From Anaerotignum faecicola (GTDB lineage: Bacteria; Bacillota; Clostridia; Lachnospirales; Anaerotignaceae), in contig NZ_BHVZ01000004.1 in NCBI RefSeq assembly GCF_003865035.1, positions 62,001-126,000 of the forward strand: a stretch of DNA of 64,000 bases, given 5' to 3'. Shown piece after piece: positions 35,132 to 44,809 of this stretch. Numbering within the stretch: position 1 is the first letter of the stretch; every line of letters begins with the position of its first letter. The notes beneath the pieces are model-generated. The model searched no databases and was not told where the DNA came from. It worked only from the letters and a program-made list of their open reading frames with translations. The translations under genes and the position numbers were made by a program.

Positions 35132-35809
35132 TTATTTTCGTTTATCAAATATTATATCCTTATTCAAATATAATGTAGAAATCGCCTCCAAAGCCTTTCT
35201 ATGTCCGTCGCAAAACCACAAAAAGAAACCAAGATTATCGCGTGCCTTCTCCTTCTGAAACTCCGACTGGTTTCCAATAGAAGTATCAATTTCATCATTT
35301 GCGATACATGCAAGAATCTCTGCACAGGATAACCTTGCCTTTCTTGCCAGATGTAGCACACGTCGCTCCATTTCTGTGTAATTCTCTCTTTGAAAAACAT
35401 TCTTCGCCACTGTCAACGGCAGCTTTTCAAAAAATATAAAACGAAAAAATGCCTGCACCTTAACCATAAAGCTGCTTTCAAGAGGTATGACATAGAGCTT
35501 CGCCAACAGACGATATAATGCAATATCTCCTTTTTCCGCCTGCGCGCTTACTACTAACTGTCTGACTTCCAGTCTTTGCAAAACTGCATCAAAGCGTTCC
35601 TGAGAAACGTCCATCCTCACAGCCTTCTTCAAAAAATAAGTTTTTGCTTCTTCTTTCGTCAGAATCTCCCACATCAGGCAGGACCAGAGCAGCAGTTCCT
35701 CTCTGCTTAATGCCATTTCCTTTTGATCTACTGTTACAATCGGCTGCTTTTCGCCGTTTTCATTCTTTCTTAATTCATATCTCCCAACCGCTGTATATAA
35801 TGTAATCAC
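35132..35809 (-). CDS. Hypothetical protein next to element sigma factor
   Basis: 225 residues, soluble, mostly helical, and not recognised. It ends in a hydrophobic/aromatic stretch (GFFLWFCDGHRKALEAI). It begins 29 bases after the sigma-factor stop, so the two are co-transcribed. The helical composition and position fit an anti-sigma factor or a transfer regulator, but nothing in the sequence proves that. Confidence 0.6.
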   Translation of the reverse strand: MITLYTAVGRYELRKNENGEKQPIVTVDQKEMALSREELLLWSCLMWEILTKEEAKTYFLKKAVRMDVSQERFDAVLQRLEVRQLVVSAQAEKGDIALYRLLAKLYVIPLESSFMVKVQAFFRFIFFEKLPLTVAKNVFQRENYTEMERRVLHLARKARLSCAEILACIANDEIDTSIGNQSEFQKEKARDNLGFFLWFCDGHRKALEAISTLYLNKDIIFDKRK

Positions 35810-35838
35810 CTGTAAGTTCCCCCTTTTGTTCTTCTCCT

Positions 35839-36399
35839 TTATGCGACCTTACGAACAAATACCACATCTTGCCGCAAATGCTTCTGCGCTCTGGAGATAC
35901 AAGCAGTAATATAATTGGGCTTCACATGATACCGTTCTGCAATATCTCTGCCGCTGTATCCCTGCATTTTCAGTTCTATAGCTTCAATGCCCTTTCGTAC
36001 ACTACCACTACAGTTCTCCTTGGACTGCTGTAACGCTCGTAAAAGTTCCCTTTCGTATAAAGTTCCTGCAAGGTCTGTCATATACTGCTGTTTTATATAT
36101 CGCTCTGATTCCTCTAAAAAGCAGCTCTGTACTCGCAACCTTGTATTTAGCCCTCGCAGGTAATCAATGATTGTATTTTTTATCACATGAAAAGCGTATG
36201 TAGAAAAGGCAGCTTGCTTGCACTGTTTATATCGGCTTGCCGCTTTGCAAAGACCAATCGCCCCAATCTGATAAAGATCGTCATACTCCATACCGCAGAT
36301 ATTGTTATTCACATGAACACAACTTTTGATTACAGAATCAATCACTGTCAGATTTTCCTCAACCAATCCTCTTTGTTCCTGTGTTAATCTCTCGTCCAT
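35839..36399 (-). CDS. Sigma-70-family RNA polymerase sigma factor
   Basis: 187 residues from ATG 36399, six bases after AGGAGGGC; a longer frame to 36501 has no ribosome binding site. Region 2 is clear (EYDDLYQIGAIGLCKAA, then FSTYAFHVIKNTIIDYLRG). Region 4 is an HTH (YSGRDIAERYHVKPNYITACISRAQKHLR). Sigma factors of this length in such elements usually direct element genes. No ECF-type anti-sigma membrane protein is adjacent. Confidence 0.85.
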   Translation of the reverse strand: MDERLTQEQRGLVEENLTVIDSVIKSCVHVNNNICGMEYDDLYQIGAIGLCKAASRYKQCKQAAFSTYAFHVIKNTIIDYLRGLNTRLRVQSCFLEESERYIKQQYMTDLAGTLYERELLRALQQSKENCSGSVRKGIEAIELKMQGYSGRDIAERYHVKPNYITACISRAQKHLRQDVVFVRKVA

Positions 36400-36553
36400 C
36401 TGATAGCCCTCCTTTCGGAAAATTTTATATCTATAAATGCCTTCCGTCGTAAAAATCCTCACTTTACTGAATACATTCCTATCTCTATTGTAAAAAACCA
36501 AATTTATAAAATCTACAAATTATAAAAATCCGTGGGCTAAATTCTGGGACAAC

Positions 36554-37369
36554 TTATGTCAACAACGAAATAAGCAATAAAATCTGGCAAAAGAAAAAGA
36601 CTCCCGGAAGGAATCTAAGCCATTTGCAGAGTTGCTGTAATCTCTTTTCTCTTTTCTGTGAAAGGGCGCTACATAGGTCTCTGCAGAAATCCTTGTGATA
36701 CTCCGCTTTCTTCTCCGATACCATTCCCTCTATAAATCTCAGCAACCATATATCTGTCCATCCCCTGCTCTGATACTGCACTTCTTCTGAAAGCTGTTTT
36801 TCCTGACACAGCATACCAGACCAGATTTCATACCATGCATCTCCCGAAATCCTGCGGCTTAATTCTATAAAATGACTCATATCCTCTTGTCTTTCAAAAT
36901 ATTTTTCAGCAAGTAATCCAAACACGGGCAAGTCTTGCTTTAATTCATCGATATACTGCCAATATTGTAATAGCATGAAACCGTTGTCTGCTGCTGTAAA
37001 CAGGATTATCCCTACACACATCGCAAGCATCCAACGTACACTTATAAAAACCAACGGCAAGGATAATATAATGCCGCACGCTGCTATAAGCAGTCTGCTG
37101 AAAAGATAAATTGCCGCAGAATAATTCACACCGTTATAACTCAAAACAGCACTTATCATACTCGGTTCTTTCTGTTCTAAATCAAGTTTTCTTACAAGTT
37201 TTTCCGCCAACTGAACCATAAAAATATTATCGCAGAGGCGTACTCTCTTCCGATACAGCTTTAACAGATGCCTTCCTGCTTTTGCCGTCGGGAACATACT
37301 AAAGTAGCAAAACAGGTTATAAATGCCATAGCAAAAGAATAATACTCCCATATAAATCAATAAAATCAT
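36554..37369 (-). CDS. Membrane protein, TadC/GspF-like in outline
   Basis: 271 residues from ATG 37369, behind GGAGGGA. It has one N-terminal hydrophobic helix, two near 90-135, and one at the C-terminus (FLPGVFFFCQILLLISLL), with large cytoplasmic loops between. The helix-loop layout resembles TadB/TadC-type platform proteins, but no diagnostic motif is visible. It is co-oriented with the sigma factor, about 155 bases upstream of it, and followed by no other secretion gene. The function is uncertain. Confidence 0.55.
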   Translation of the reverse strand: MILLIYMGVLFFCYGIYNLFCYFSMFPTAKAGRHLLKLYRKRVRLCDNIFMVQLAEKLVRKLDLEQKEPSMISAVLSYNGVNYSAAIYLFSRLLIAACGIILSLPLVFISVRWMLAMCVGIILFTAADNGFMLLQYWQYIDELKQDLPVFGLLAEKYFERQEDMSHFIELSRRISGDAWYEIWSGMLCQEKQLSEEVQYQSRGWTDIWLLRFIEGMVSEKKAEYHKDFCRDLCSALSQKREKRLQQLCKWLRFLPGVFFFCQILLLISLLT

Positions 37370-37476
37370 GTTATCCCTCCATAGAAAAAGAGTGCCGATA
37401 AAATCGACACCCATTCGTTTTTAGCTACTTTTATTGTTTTACTTATAAAAAATATATCAGTCAAGTTCCCCCTTAG

Positions 37477-37760
37477 TTACTGACTTGTTGTATTTGGAAT
37501 TGTGTACAATTCAACCCTTTCCTTCTCCTTACTATCAAGTGCGTTAAAGAGTTGTTTCAAATCATGTCCTCAACTAAACTCTTGAGTAGGGGATTGCTTG
37601 ATCATGATTGCCTTGATAAACAACTCACAGGAAAAGTTTGCATTAACTACAAATGGATACAATTTTCCGTACAGAAATTCACTGGTATCATCAAAGCATG
37701 CTTTTGCCACATTCAAAATACTTCCGCTTCATCAATGCACATTCGATAATCTCCAACCAT
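37477..37760 (-). pseudogene. HEPN-like domain protein, degraded last gene of the SPFH operon
   Basis: A good ribosome binding site (AAGGAGTGG) and ATG 37760 start MVGDYRMCIDEAE, then the frame shifts near 37715. The continuing frame reads SILNVAKACFDD and NFSCELFIKAIMIKQ, hits a TAG, and goes on GHDLKQLFNALDSKEKERV. The CELFIKA helix and GHDL motif are typical of HEPN-type helical domains. There are at least two lesions, so it is not functional here. The start overlaps the previous gene's end, showing that it belonged to the same operon. Confidence 0.6.
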
Positions 37761-37762
37761 AT

Positions 37763-39004
37763 TCACCACTCCTTATCCTCATATGGTGTATTCTCAACAC
37801 CCACAGAGTTCAAATTAGCAACCATACAGTCGAGCTTGTCCTTCCACATTTTTTTAAACCACTCGGTATGTCCGAACCACTTAACAAGGGTTGGGCTAAT
37901 TGCATAATATGTTTTAATGAACAATCTGCCATGCCATGTTTTAGCCAGAGTATAATCACGGAAACGGCGTAGCGTCCAAACCTGTGGACAATCGTAAGAA
38001 CCATAAACGGCGGTTGCCACATAACAGCCACTATTCGTCTGTTGATTACCAGTCTGTTGATTACTGGTTTGCTGAGAGTCTTCAAAATCTTCCGTATAAG
38101 ACGGATCTATTTCCCTAAGCTTTTTTTGGTACTCCACAATATCCTTAATGACATACGCATACGATTGGGAGGTAGGGATATGACGCAGCCGGAGCTTATC
38201 ATTACGCAAAAGTGAAATTATTTCTCTGTAACCATCTTTCTTATCTAGCCCTATATCAATGGCTCTACATAGCAAACTGACACCACCAGTGCTAAAAGAA
38301 TCGGTTCTCCACCGTGCACACCTAGTGGCAGAGAAAATTTCACTTGCCATATCGGACATAATATCACCTATCTCTATATCTCTTTCTTCATCTTCGCCCA
38401 ATTCCATGAATGGCAAATCACACTCTAAGTAACTACACTCTGTGTAACTGTCCGGCCTACTGTACATTACAAACGGCATTACAATATCCAGGATTTTATA
38501 TTCAATGTCGGAAGATCCGTTTTCAGAATAAGCGTCACAGCAAAGCTCAATCAGGGCAAAAGCCACTCTGGAAAACTCGTTGCGCGCTAATTTTCTAACC
38601 TCCTTGACCTGATCTTCGGGTGCATTATCAACTGCCTTACAAAAATAACTGATAGATTCCTCCAGACGAATATTGTCAAGAGTAGACTGCAAGCCTGCAG
38701 CACGACCTTTCAACAACCACGCTTTATAATTATTCGGTTCAATCTCAATAACTTTATTACAATAATTCTCCGCTTCTTTCTGATTGCCCGCGTCACAAGC
38801 ACTCTCTGCTATAGTATAATAGTTTGCAATTTTCGCCGAATCATCAATTTTAACGGTACCAGCTACCTCAACGGTTCCTTCTACCATCATTTTCTTTGCT
38901 TCCTCAACAGAATACTTTGTTCCACAAGTCTCACAAACAAATACACCGTCTTGCTTTATCAAGTCTGTGCTTCCGCACATTTCACAAGTTAACTGTTTCA
39001 TCAT
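37763..39004 (-). CDS. Zinc-ribbon and TPR protein with C-terminal CFI-box
   Basis: About 414 residues from ATG 39004 (or 39001), just after GAGAGGA. The N-terminus is a zinc ribbon (CEMCGSTDLIK, then CETCGTKYSV). TPR-like repeats follow (ESACDAGNQKEAENYCNKVIEIEP). A Gln/Asn-rich linker leads to the C-terminal CFI-box type domain (GCYVATAVYGSYDCPQVWTLRRFRD). Such proteins are thought to act at the membrane surface with SPFH proteins. It overlaps the DUF1413 gene by 23 bases. Confidence 0.75.
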   Translation of the reverse strand: MMKQLTCEMCGSTDLIKQDGVFVCETCGTKYSVEEAKKMMVEGTVEVAGTVKIDDSAKIANYYTIAESACDAGNQKEAENYCNKVIEIEPNNYKAWLLKGRAAGLQSTLDNIRLEESISYFCKAVDNAPEDQVKEVRKLARNEFSRVAFALIELCCDAYSENGSSDIEYKILDIVMPFVMYSRPDSYTECSYLECDLPFMELGEDEERDIEIGDIMSDMASEIFSATRCARWRTDSFSTGGVSLLCRAIDIGLDKKDGYREIISLLRNDKLRLRHIPTSQSYAYVIKDIVEYQKKLREIDPSYTEDFEDSQQTSNQQTGNQQTNSGCYVATAVYGSYDCPQVWTLRRFRDYTLAKTWHGRLFIKTYYAISPTLVKWFGHTEWFKKMWKDKLDCMVANLNSVGVENTPYEDKEW

Positions 39005-39254
39005 TGTTCCTCTCTTTTCTTTTTGTCTTTTTATATTGTGCAGAGTTATTTGGTGCCTTTCCGATATATACAACATCAGGGAATTTTCCATCAATAACAG
39101 CGTTTTTAAATCGCTTTCCGAAGCTCAGCTTCTCTCCCTTTTGAAGCTGATTCCACTCTGCTCCAGTAAACAGATCTTTTGCCAGAAAAATTTGTTCATC
39201 AGGGATGATAGATATTTGTTTTCTTGCCCCTTCAAATAATTCAGAATAGTCCAT
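38982..39254 (-). CDS. DUF1413 domain-containing small protein
   Basis: 90 residues from ATG 39254, preceded by GAGGGA; a longer frame from GTG 39266 has no ribosome binding site. The core IFLAKDLFTGAEW, then GKRFKNAVIDG and VYIGKAPNNSAQYK, fits the short DUF1413 family. It is probably a small nucleic-acid- or protein-binding accessory. It lies in the middle of the SPFH operon with overlapping or near-overlapping neighbours. Confidence 0.65.
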   Translation of the reverse strand: MDYSELFEGARKQISIIPDEQIFLAKDLFTGAEWNQLQKGEKLSFGKRFKNAVIDGKFPDVVYIGKAPNNSAQYKKTKRKERNNDETVNL

Positions 39255-39262
39255 TTGTTCCC

Positions 39263-39934
39263 TCACTTTAAAAATTTACATTTTCGGTTCCGTTCATCTA
39301 AAAGCAAAGTAATTTCTGCTATGACCTCCTTCTTATTTGCTGCTGTTTTCAGTTCCAAAACTTTAGCGGATATTTTATTTTCTAAATCCGCCAACTGTTC
39401 ATTGCTCATAGGATCGGAAAAACGGATTTTTTCAGCAAGCTGCGCAAGTGCTGTTTTTATATCAACATCTGTTTCAGCCGCAGCCAGCAATTCAACCTCC
39501 GTTTGCAGTTCCCGAATATAGAAAACCTTTTTCTGCACTTTTACTTCCACTCGTTTGATTTCATCGCGTCCCACATCAGCAGTAATCATACATATCGCAG
39601 AAACACCGGCAATAACAGGACACACCACGATTGCGCTCCATGCCGGAAATGCCGGTACAAACAGGAATACTGCAAATGCAGCCATCTGAATGATTGCATA
39701 TACAATGGCAATGTATAAAACCGGAAAACCAAGAAATTTGCTTTTTAAGGTTTCTTCCTTTCCAAGGGCAGTTTTCCAAATAAAAATCTGTGCAACAAAT
39801 GCTACAGCGGTAAATACATAAGCAATCCAGAATGTTGCTGTTTTTATTGTTGGAACAGCAAAAGCGAAAATGCTTACCAGCGCAAATAGAATCCCAAGAA
39901 TTATATATCCTTTTGTGCTATTCTTTTTCATCAT
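39263..39934 (-). CDS. Four-helix integral membrane protein of SPFH operon
   Basis: About 223 residues from ATG 39934, whose A is also the last base of the SPFH stop codon (TGATG). Two helical hairpins lie at residues about 8-50 and 65-115 (FPVLYIAIVYAIIQMAAFAVF and similar). The C-terminal half is a soluble charged coiled coil (KVQKKVFYIRELQTEVELL). It is presumably the membrane anchor for the SPFH protein encoded immediately before it. There is no homology to a named family that I can assert. Confidence 0.65.
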   Translation of the reverse strand: MMKKNSTKGYIILGILFALVSIFAFAVPTIKTATFWIAYVFTAVAFVAQIFIWKTALGKEETLKSKFLGFPVLYIAIVYAIIQMAAFAVFLFVPAFPAWSAIVVCPVIAGVSAICMITADVGRDEIKRVEVKVQKKVFYIRELQTEVELLAAAETDVDIKTALAQLAEKIRFSDPMSNEQLADLENKISAKVLELKTAANKKEVIAEITLLLDERNRKCKFLK

Positions 39935-41106
39935 CAGTTCTCCCTTTTCGTTCCACATTTCGGACAGAATTTGCCAGGCTTAATGAATTTGAAACCACAC
40001 TTTGCACAAGTGTCTGGTGCTGCCTGCGGTGCACCACACTCATCGCAGAATGCTGCACCCGGTGTCAACTCAACTCCACATTGTTCACAGAAATGGTTTG
40101 CTGCCGACTGTGGCTGTGTTGTTATTCCCGCAAATGCGTCAGATACGGCTCCGCCTACCATTCCGCCGACTGTACCACCAACACCAGCCATCATTCCTAA
40201 ACCGATACCCATGTTAGAAAATTGTCCTGCTCCTTCATTTTGGGCAGCATCCTGTGCCACATCGAAACCACGCTCCTGTTGGTAGGTATATCCTTCCTGC
40301 ATACGCTTGGTTGCCTGCGCCTGAGAATCAATAACAACTTTCTGTGCTTCGGTCTGTGCTTGGATCATATCGATCTGCTGTTTCAGCTTTGCCTCTGCTA
40401 TATCGGCATACTGACGGAAATGCAATTCCTTGAACTTTTCATACTGCGGATCACCATCCGGCTTAACCACTGTAGTAACATAGAAGCGTTTGAGTTGCAC
40501 GCCGTAATCAAGAAAATCAGGAATCAGCCGCTTCTGAATGTCTGCAGAAAATGTTTCAAGGCTTTCGTCAATTTCAAAGATGTTGATGGCGTTAGCACGC
40601 ATCGCCTGCGCAATATAAGTTTTTACCTTGGTCATGAGGATACTGCGAAAGCAGGTTGTTAACTGTTGACGATCCAGAACTCGCTCTGTGCCGACTAATT
40701 TCACCAGAAGCTTACGCGAATCATCCACGCAAAGGGACATTTCACCGTTTGCACCAATAGAAATCGGAAACTTATATGTAGGCTCTACATACTGAACTTT
40801 GCTGTCCGTTCCCCAGCGAATTGCCATTTGTTCGGTTTTGTTAATGAAATAGACCTCACAATGAAATGCACTCACGCCGCCAGTCGGAATATTGATTAAA
40901 TGACGCAGGAGTGGGATATTCCCTGTTTCCAACGTGTGCCGTCCCGGTCCAAACAAATCAAGTGCCTGTCCATTCAGGAAAAAAATTGCTTCCTGTGATT
41001 CGTGGACAATCAACTGAGACGATGTATTGAAGTCCTCACAGGGGTGTTTCCAGATGAAGGTGCTGTTATCGCCTTCGTACTTGATTACCGAAGCGATTGC
41101 TGCCAT
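39934..41106 (-). CDS. SPFH domain protein with C-terminal zinc ribbons (YdjI-like)
   Basis: 390 residues. The SPFH/band-7 domain covers about 25-230, followed by the typical coiled coil (QIDMIQAQTEAQKVVIDSQAQA). A Gly-rich stretch (MGIGLGMMAGVGGTVGG) leads to two zinc ribbons (FCEQCGVELTPGAAFCDECG and CAKCGFKFIKPGKFCPKCG). This is the architecture of Bacillus YdjI, which works with PspA and YdjG/H in envelope-stress protection. The ATG follows an AAAGGAGG site. It is the first gene of the operon 41106 to 37477. No pspA is seen in this window. Confidence 0.88.
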   Translation of the reverse strand: MAAIASVIKYEGDNSTFIWKHPCEDFNTSSQLIVHESQEAIFFLNGQALDLFGPGRHTLETGNIPLLRHLINIPTGGVSAFHCEVYFINKTEQMAIRWGTDSKVQYVEPTYKFPISIGANGEMSLCVDDSRKLLVKLVGTERVLDRQQLTTCFRSILMTKVKTYIAQAMRANAINIFEIDESLETFSADIQKRLIPDFLDYGVQLKRFYVTTVVKPDGDPQYEKFKELHFRQYADIAEAKLKQQIDMIQAQTEAQKVVIDSQAQATKRMQEGYTYQQERGFDVAQDAAQNEGAGQFSNMGIGLGMMAGVGGTVGGMVGGAVSDAFAGITTQPQSAANHFCEQCGVELTPGAAFCDECGAPQAAPDTCAKCGFKFIKPGKFCPKCGTKREN

Positions 41107-41287
41107 AGTTTATCCTCCTTTATCTTGTTCAAAATGTGTACTTTTTTGCAGATGAATTCTGACTCTTTAAGCTGTGCTAATTATGTGGAATTTTGTTGTA
41201 AAAAACAAATGTGTATGTTAATATTGAAGTGTGAAGAAATCTACTGAAGATTTGCAAAAAAGTACACTTTATTGCAGAAATCCCCTT

Positions 41288-41665
<378 letters not shown>

Positions 41666-41689
41666 TTACTACACAACTGTAAATTTTTC

Positions 41690-41880
41690 TACCCTACACT
41701 TAATGAAGCAATCCTAGCTCTCAAGCCAATCAAAATTCCCGTCATCGTTTAATAGGATTCATCTATTCCCACGATTTCAGTATATCCTCCCACCGCTTTC
41801 TGCATTGCTTCCAATGTATTTTTCTTCAGGATGTTTATGCGGCTTTACTTTTAGCACTTTAATGACATTTTCCTTCAATA
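41690..41880 (-). pseudogene. DUF3846 protein remnant, copy 1
   Basis: Two minus-strand frames together read as a DUF3846 N-terminus: ENVIKVLKVKPHKHPEEK, then after a frameshift NTLEAMQKAVGGYTEIVGIDESY, a stop, and a GILIGL echo of the family's later motif. DUF3846 genes are common cargo of clostridial mobile elements. It has decayed beyond function. Confidence 0.55.
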
Positions 41881-42053
41881 TTTTTACCCCCTTCCAAAAT
41901 TTGTCAAAAAAAATTTTTCAAAAAATGGTTGTTTTTTGAAAACCACTTTTTGTCGATTTTTAGAAATAAAAAAAGGCAGTGGAATTTACGTATCTCACTG
42001 CCCAAAAAGCGTTTTTTGAATCCAAAAACGCCATATCATCTATTTTGATCACT
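41843..42053. repeat. Direct repeat around DUF3846 remnant, copy 1
   Basis: It is similar along its length, in the same orientation, to 47997-48278. It covers the DUF3846 start, a poly-purine stretch, a GGCAGTG/CACTGCC hairpin and a TCTATTTTGATCACT end. Together the copies bracket the 42.1-47.7 kb catabolic cluster. Confidence 0.65.
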
Positions 42054-42097
42054 AGTCCTAGTATGCAATTTATTTTGCATATACAATAGCTCATTAT

Positions 42098-43429
42098 TTA
42101 CTGTGCCAAGACTACCATTGCATACATAATTAATGTAATCGCTCGGTAAAGATCTTTTAAATCTACTGACTCGTTTGGTTGATGGATCTTATTTTCTTGA
42201 AATGGAAAAATGGGGCCAAAAGCTACCATATTAGGAAAAGATTTTGCATAGGTACTGCCACCAATAGCAATCGGTGCAATTTCTTCCCCCATCTCACTAC
42301 AATATAAATTCATGAGTTTTCTCACAATCTCAGTATCTTTTGAAATGTAAAGTGGAGGATTATTTTTTTTATCTGCTATTGTCATTTCATATTTACCTGA
42401 AAGTTGACCCATTTGATCTATCACATCTGCTGCATTAATTCCATATGGATATCTGATATCAAATTCGTAAAAAACCGATTCTTTCTTTTTGTACATCTTT
42501 CCCAGATTAATCGTTATTTTACCCAAATCTTCTTCAAAGGATTGAACACCCTTCTCTAATTCTCGCGGAAACATCATCAGACTTTCCTGTATAAAACAAC
42601 TCATTCTCTTAATAGCTTCAGGAACATCGTCAAGAGTCAACAATTCCTTCGATGCTTTTAGAGCAGCATTGATTCCTTTCCATGGCTCACTGGCATGAGC
42701 ATTTTTCCCTTCAAAGTTTTTTTGATACCTTGTTTTCGTTTGCTCATCAAAAAAAGCTATTGAAAAGTTTGACATTACCGCATTTATAGCTTTGCCCCCA
42801 TTACATTCCTCAAATAACATATCCTCTTTTGCTGTAAGTTTCTGTTCAATAACAATTTGGATGGCTCCTTTTTCCGAATAAATAACTGGAAACTGTGCAT
42901 CTGGTGTAAATCCGCAAGACGGCATTTCCTCTTTACTCGTTATATAATGCTTTACACACGAAGACCCGCTTTCTTCATCTGTGCCTAAAATGACACGAAT
43001 CCTTTTATTTAGCTGTATACCACTATCTTGAATTGCTTTTAATGCGTATAATGCCCCTATTATAGGGCCTTTATCATCTAAGGCACCTCGTCCCCATAAA
43101 ATCCCTTCTGAAATGACTGCTTCATAGGGAGGATGTTTCCATTCACCCTCTGCCGGAACTACATCTAAATGTCCCAATACTGCAATCATTTGATCTCCTT
43201 TTCCAATCTCAGCATAGCCTATTTTATGATCAATATTTTTCACACGAAGTCCCAGTTCTTTTGCCTGCAACAAAGCATCCTCTAAAGCCATATTCACAAA
43301 TTTCCCATAAGGTGCCCCTGCTTCTGGCTTACCTTTCACACTTGGAATACGCATATTATTTTGAATTCCTTCTATCATTCTGTCATAATACCGTTCCAAA
43401 CATAAATCTAAAATTTCCTTTTGTACCAT
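42098..43429 (-). CDS. M20-family metallohydrolase (PepV/Sapep-like dipeptidase)
   Basis: 443 residues from ATG 43429, behind AGGAGG. All M20 zinc ligands are recognisable: AVLGHLDVVP, GALDDKGP, GTDEESGS, TPDAQFP and the late His in NKIHQPNE. The insert and length fit the PepV/Sapep group rather than ArgE/DapE. M20 enzymes hydrolyse dipeptides or N-carbamoyl/N-acyl amino acids. Given its neighbours (hydantoin-type permease and DUF917), an N-carbamoyl or peptide-like product of ring opening is a plausible substrate; that part is inference. Confidence 0.85.
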   Translation of the reverse strand: MVQKEILDLCLERYYDRMIEGIQNNMRIPSVKGKPEAGAPYGKFVNMALEDALLQAKELGLRVKNIDHKIGYAEIGKGDQMIAVLGHLDVVPAEGEWKHPPYEAVISEGILWGRGALDDKGPIIGALYALKAIQDSGIQLNKRIRVILGTDEESGSSCVKHYITSKEEMPSCGFTPDAQFPVIYSEKGAIQIVIEQKLTAKEDMLFEECNGGKAINAVMSNFSIAFFDEQTKTRYQKNFEGKNAHASEPWKGINAALKASKELLTLDDVPEAIKRMSCFIQESLMMFPRELEKGVQSFEEDLGKITINLGKMYKKKESVFYEFDIRYPYGINAADVIDQMGQLSGKYEMTIADKKNNPPLYISKDTEIVRKLMNLYCSEMGEEIAPIAIGGSTYAKSFPNMVAFGPIFPFQENKIHQPNESVDLKDLYRAITLIMYAMVVLAQ

Positions 43430-43448
43430 TACAAAGCCTCCTTTAAAT

Positions 43449-43482
43449 AAAACGCCATGCTGAACATACAGCATGGCGTTTT
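43449..43482 (-). terminator. Strong hairpin between permease and M20 genes
   Basis: AAAACGCCATGCTG and CAGCATGGCGTTTT form a perfect 14-bp stem with a 6-base loop. It starts right after the permease stop and lies only about 20 bases before the M20 start. It may reduce read-through, so the M20 gene may be expressed less than the upstream genes. Confidence 0.7.
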
Positions 43483-43483
43483 C

Positions 43484-44752
43484 TCACACATTTTTCTTTT
43501 CCATCAATTTACTTAAGCCATAATACAGAACAACCGTGAGAATAATCGCAGTGATTGTTGTAGAACCAAACTTGGAAATATATGCGATTCCTCCACCTAA
43601 AACAACTGATACAAAGGCAAGTGGTTTATAAGAGGTCGTCTGATCCATATTTTCGAAATCATATTGATGTTTTTTCTTTAGTAAGTAATAATCTACTGCC
43701 AAAACAGCACCTATTGGAGGTAAAAATGTTCCTAACGCAGACAAGAACCCTACAAAATGGTTTTGGATGCCAGTAACAGCCAAAGCAGTAAAAATGACAC
43801 CGCATACGGCTGAAACGATATGCTTGTTAATCCCTGGCTTAATATTGATAATTGCCAAAGCTGCGGAATACAAATTATTATCATTACTTGTCCACTGACC
43901 TAATACAACAATCAGTAAGCCCAAAACACCCATGCCTAAAATACTGAGGCCTTCCATGATATTAGTGCTATTTGTCGCTTTTGCCACAACAAAACCACCC
44001 CAGTTTGCTGCAGCAAAAACAACCATTGCTACAATAACACCCACGGAATTATCCATTTTGCTTCTCGCATATCTGGAAATATCCGGCTGTAAAACTGCCC
44101 CAGTAATCCAACCACCTACTACAATTGTAATACCAGTTCCGATGGTAGCAGGATTATCTGGCATATGTGCAATGATAGGACTCAGACCCGTTGTGCTGAT
44201 TGCCATAATGGCACAGTAAAGACAAAGTCCCAAAAGTAACGGTGCTGCTACCATACTTAAATAAGTCATCCCTTTATAGCCAACAATGGCAGTTGACATC
44301 ATGAGCAATCCACCCCAAATTGTAGCAACAACTGGGGATGTCAAAAAATGCCCTGGCAGCATCAGCGCGATAGTTTCACCAAAATACCCACATTGGTATG
44401 AAAACCACCCCAACATTGATATTCCCAAAACCAGACCAACAATATTGGAACCTTTTCTACCGAAAGGAACTCTAGATAACATTGATGTAGAAATGCCTTG
44501 ATTTGCTCCGATTCCCCCAGTTAGCGAAGCAAGTATGGCCAAAATCACACTGCCTACAACAATTGCAATCGTGCCTTCTTTAAAATTCATAACTTCCGCC
44601 AGTGCTGATCCTGTATATAAAGTTGACATAGCAACTGCCATCCCAGTTGTAACTACAGCAATATTGATTGGACTTTTCCGTTTGTCATGTGGTACAGGTC
44701 TATCAGGATAATCATAATATTTATCCTCTGGCGTATAAACATTTTGATCCAT
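43484..44752 (-). CDS. NCS1-family nucleobase/hydantoin permease (CodB-like)
   Basis: 422 residues from ATG 44752, behind AAGGAGAA. About 12 hydrophobic helices. Conserved NCS1 features include the NINAVV-like start (PINIAVVTTGMAVAMSTLYTG), an early GGIGANQGI loop and an Asp-Ile-Ser-Arg-Tyr-Ala motif (QPDISRYA) shared with cytosine permease CodB. NCS1 carriers import cytosine, allantoin or hydantoins with Na+ or H+. The adjacent DUF917 and M20 enzymes favour a hydantoin-like substrate. Confidence 0.88.
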   Translation of the reverse strand: MDQNVYTPEDKYYDYPDRPVPHDKRKSPINIAVVTTGMAVAMSTLYTGSALAEVMNFKEGTIAIVVGSVILAILASLTGGIGANQGISTSMLSRVPFGRKGSNIVGLVLGISMLGWFSYQCGYFGETIALMLPGHFLTSPVVATIWGGLLMMSTAIVGYKGMTYLSMVAAPLLLGLCLYCAIMAISTTGLSPIIAHMPDNPATIGTGITIVVGGWITGAVLQPDISRYARSKMDNSVGVIVAMVVFAAANWGGFVVAKATNSTNIMEGLSILGMGVLGLLIVVLGQWTSNDNNLYSAALAIINIKPGINKHIVSAVCGVIFTALAVTGIQNHFVGFLSALGTFLPPIGAVLAVDYYLLKKKHQYDFENMDQTTSYKPLAFVSVVLGGGIAYISKFGSTTITAIILTVVLYYGLSKLMEKKNV

Positions 44753-44809
44753 AACAATTCTCCTTTCAGACTCCTTATAAGGTTTATACGTCAACATATA
44801 CAATCTTAT

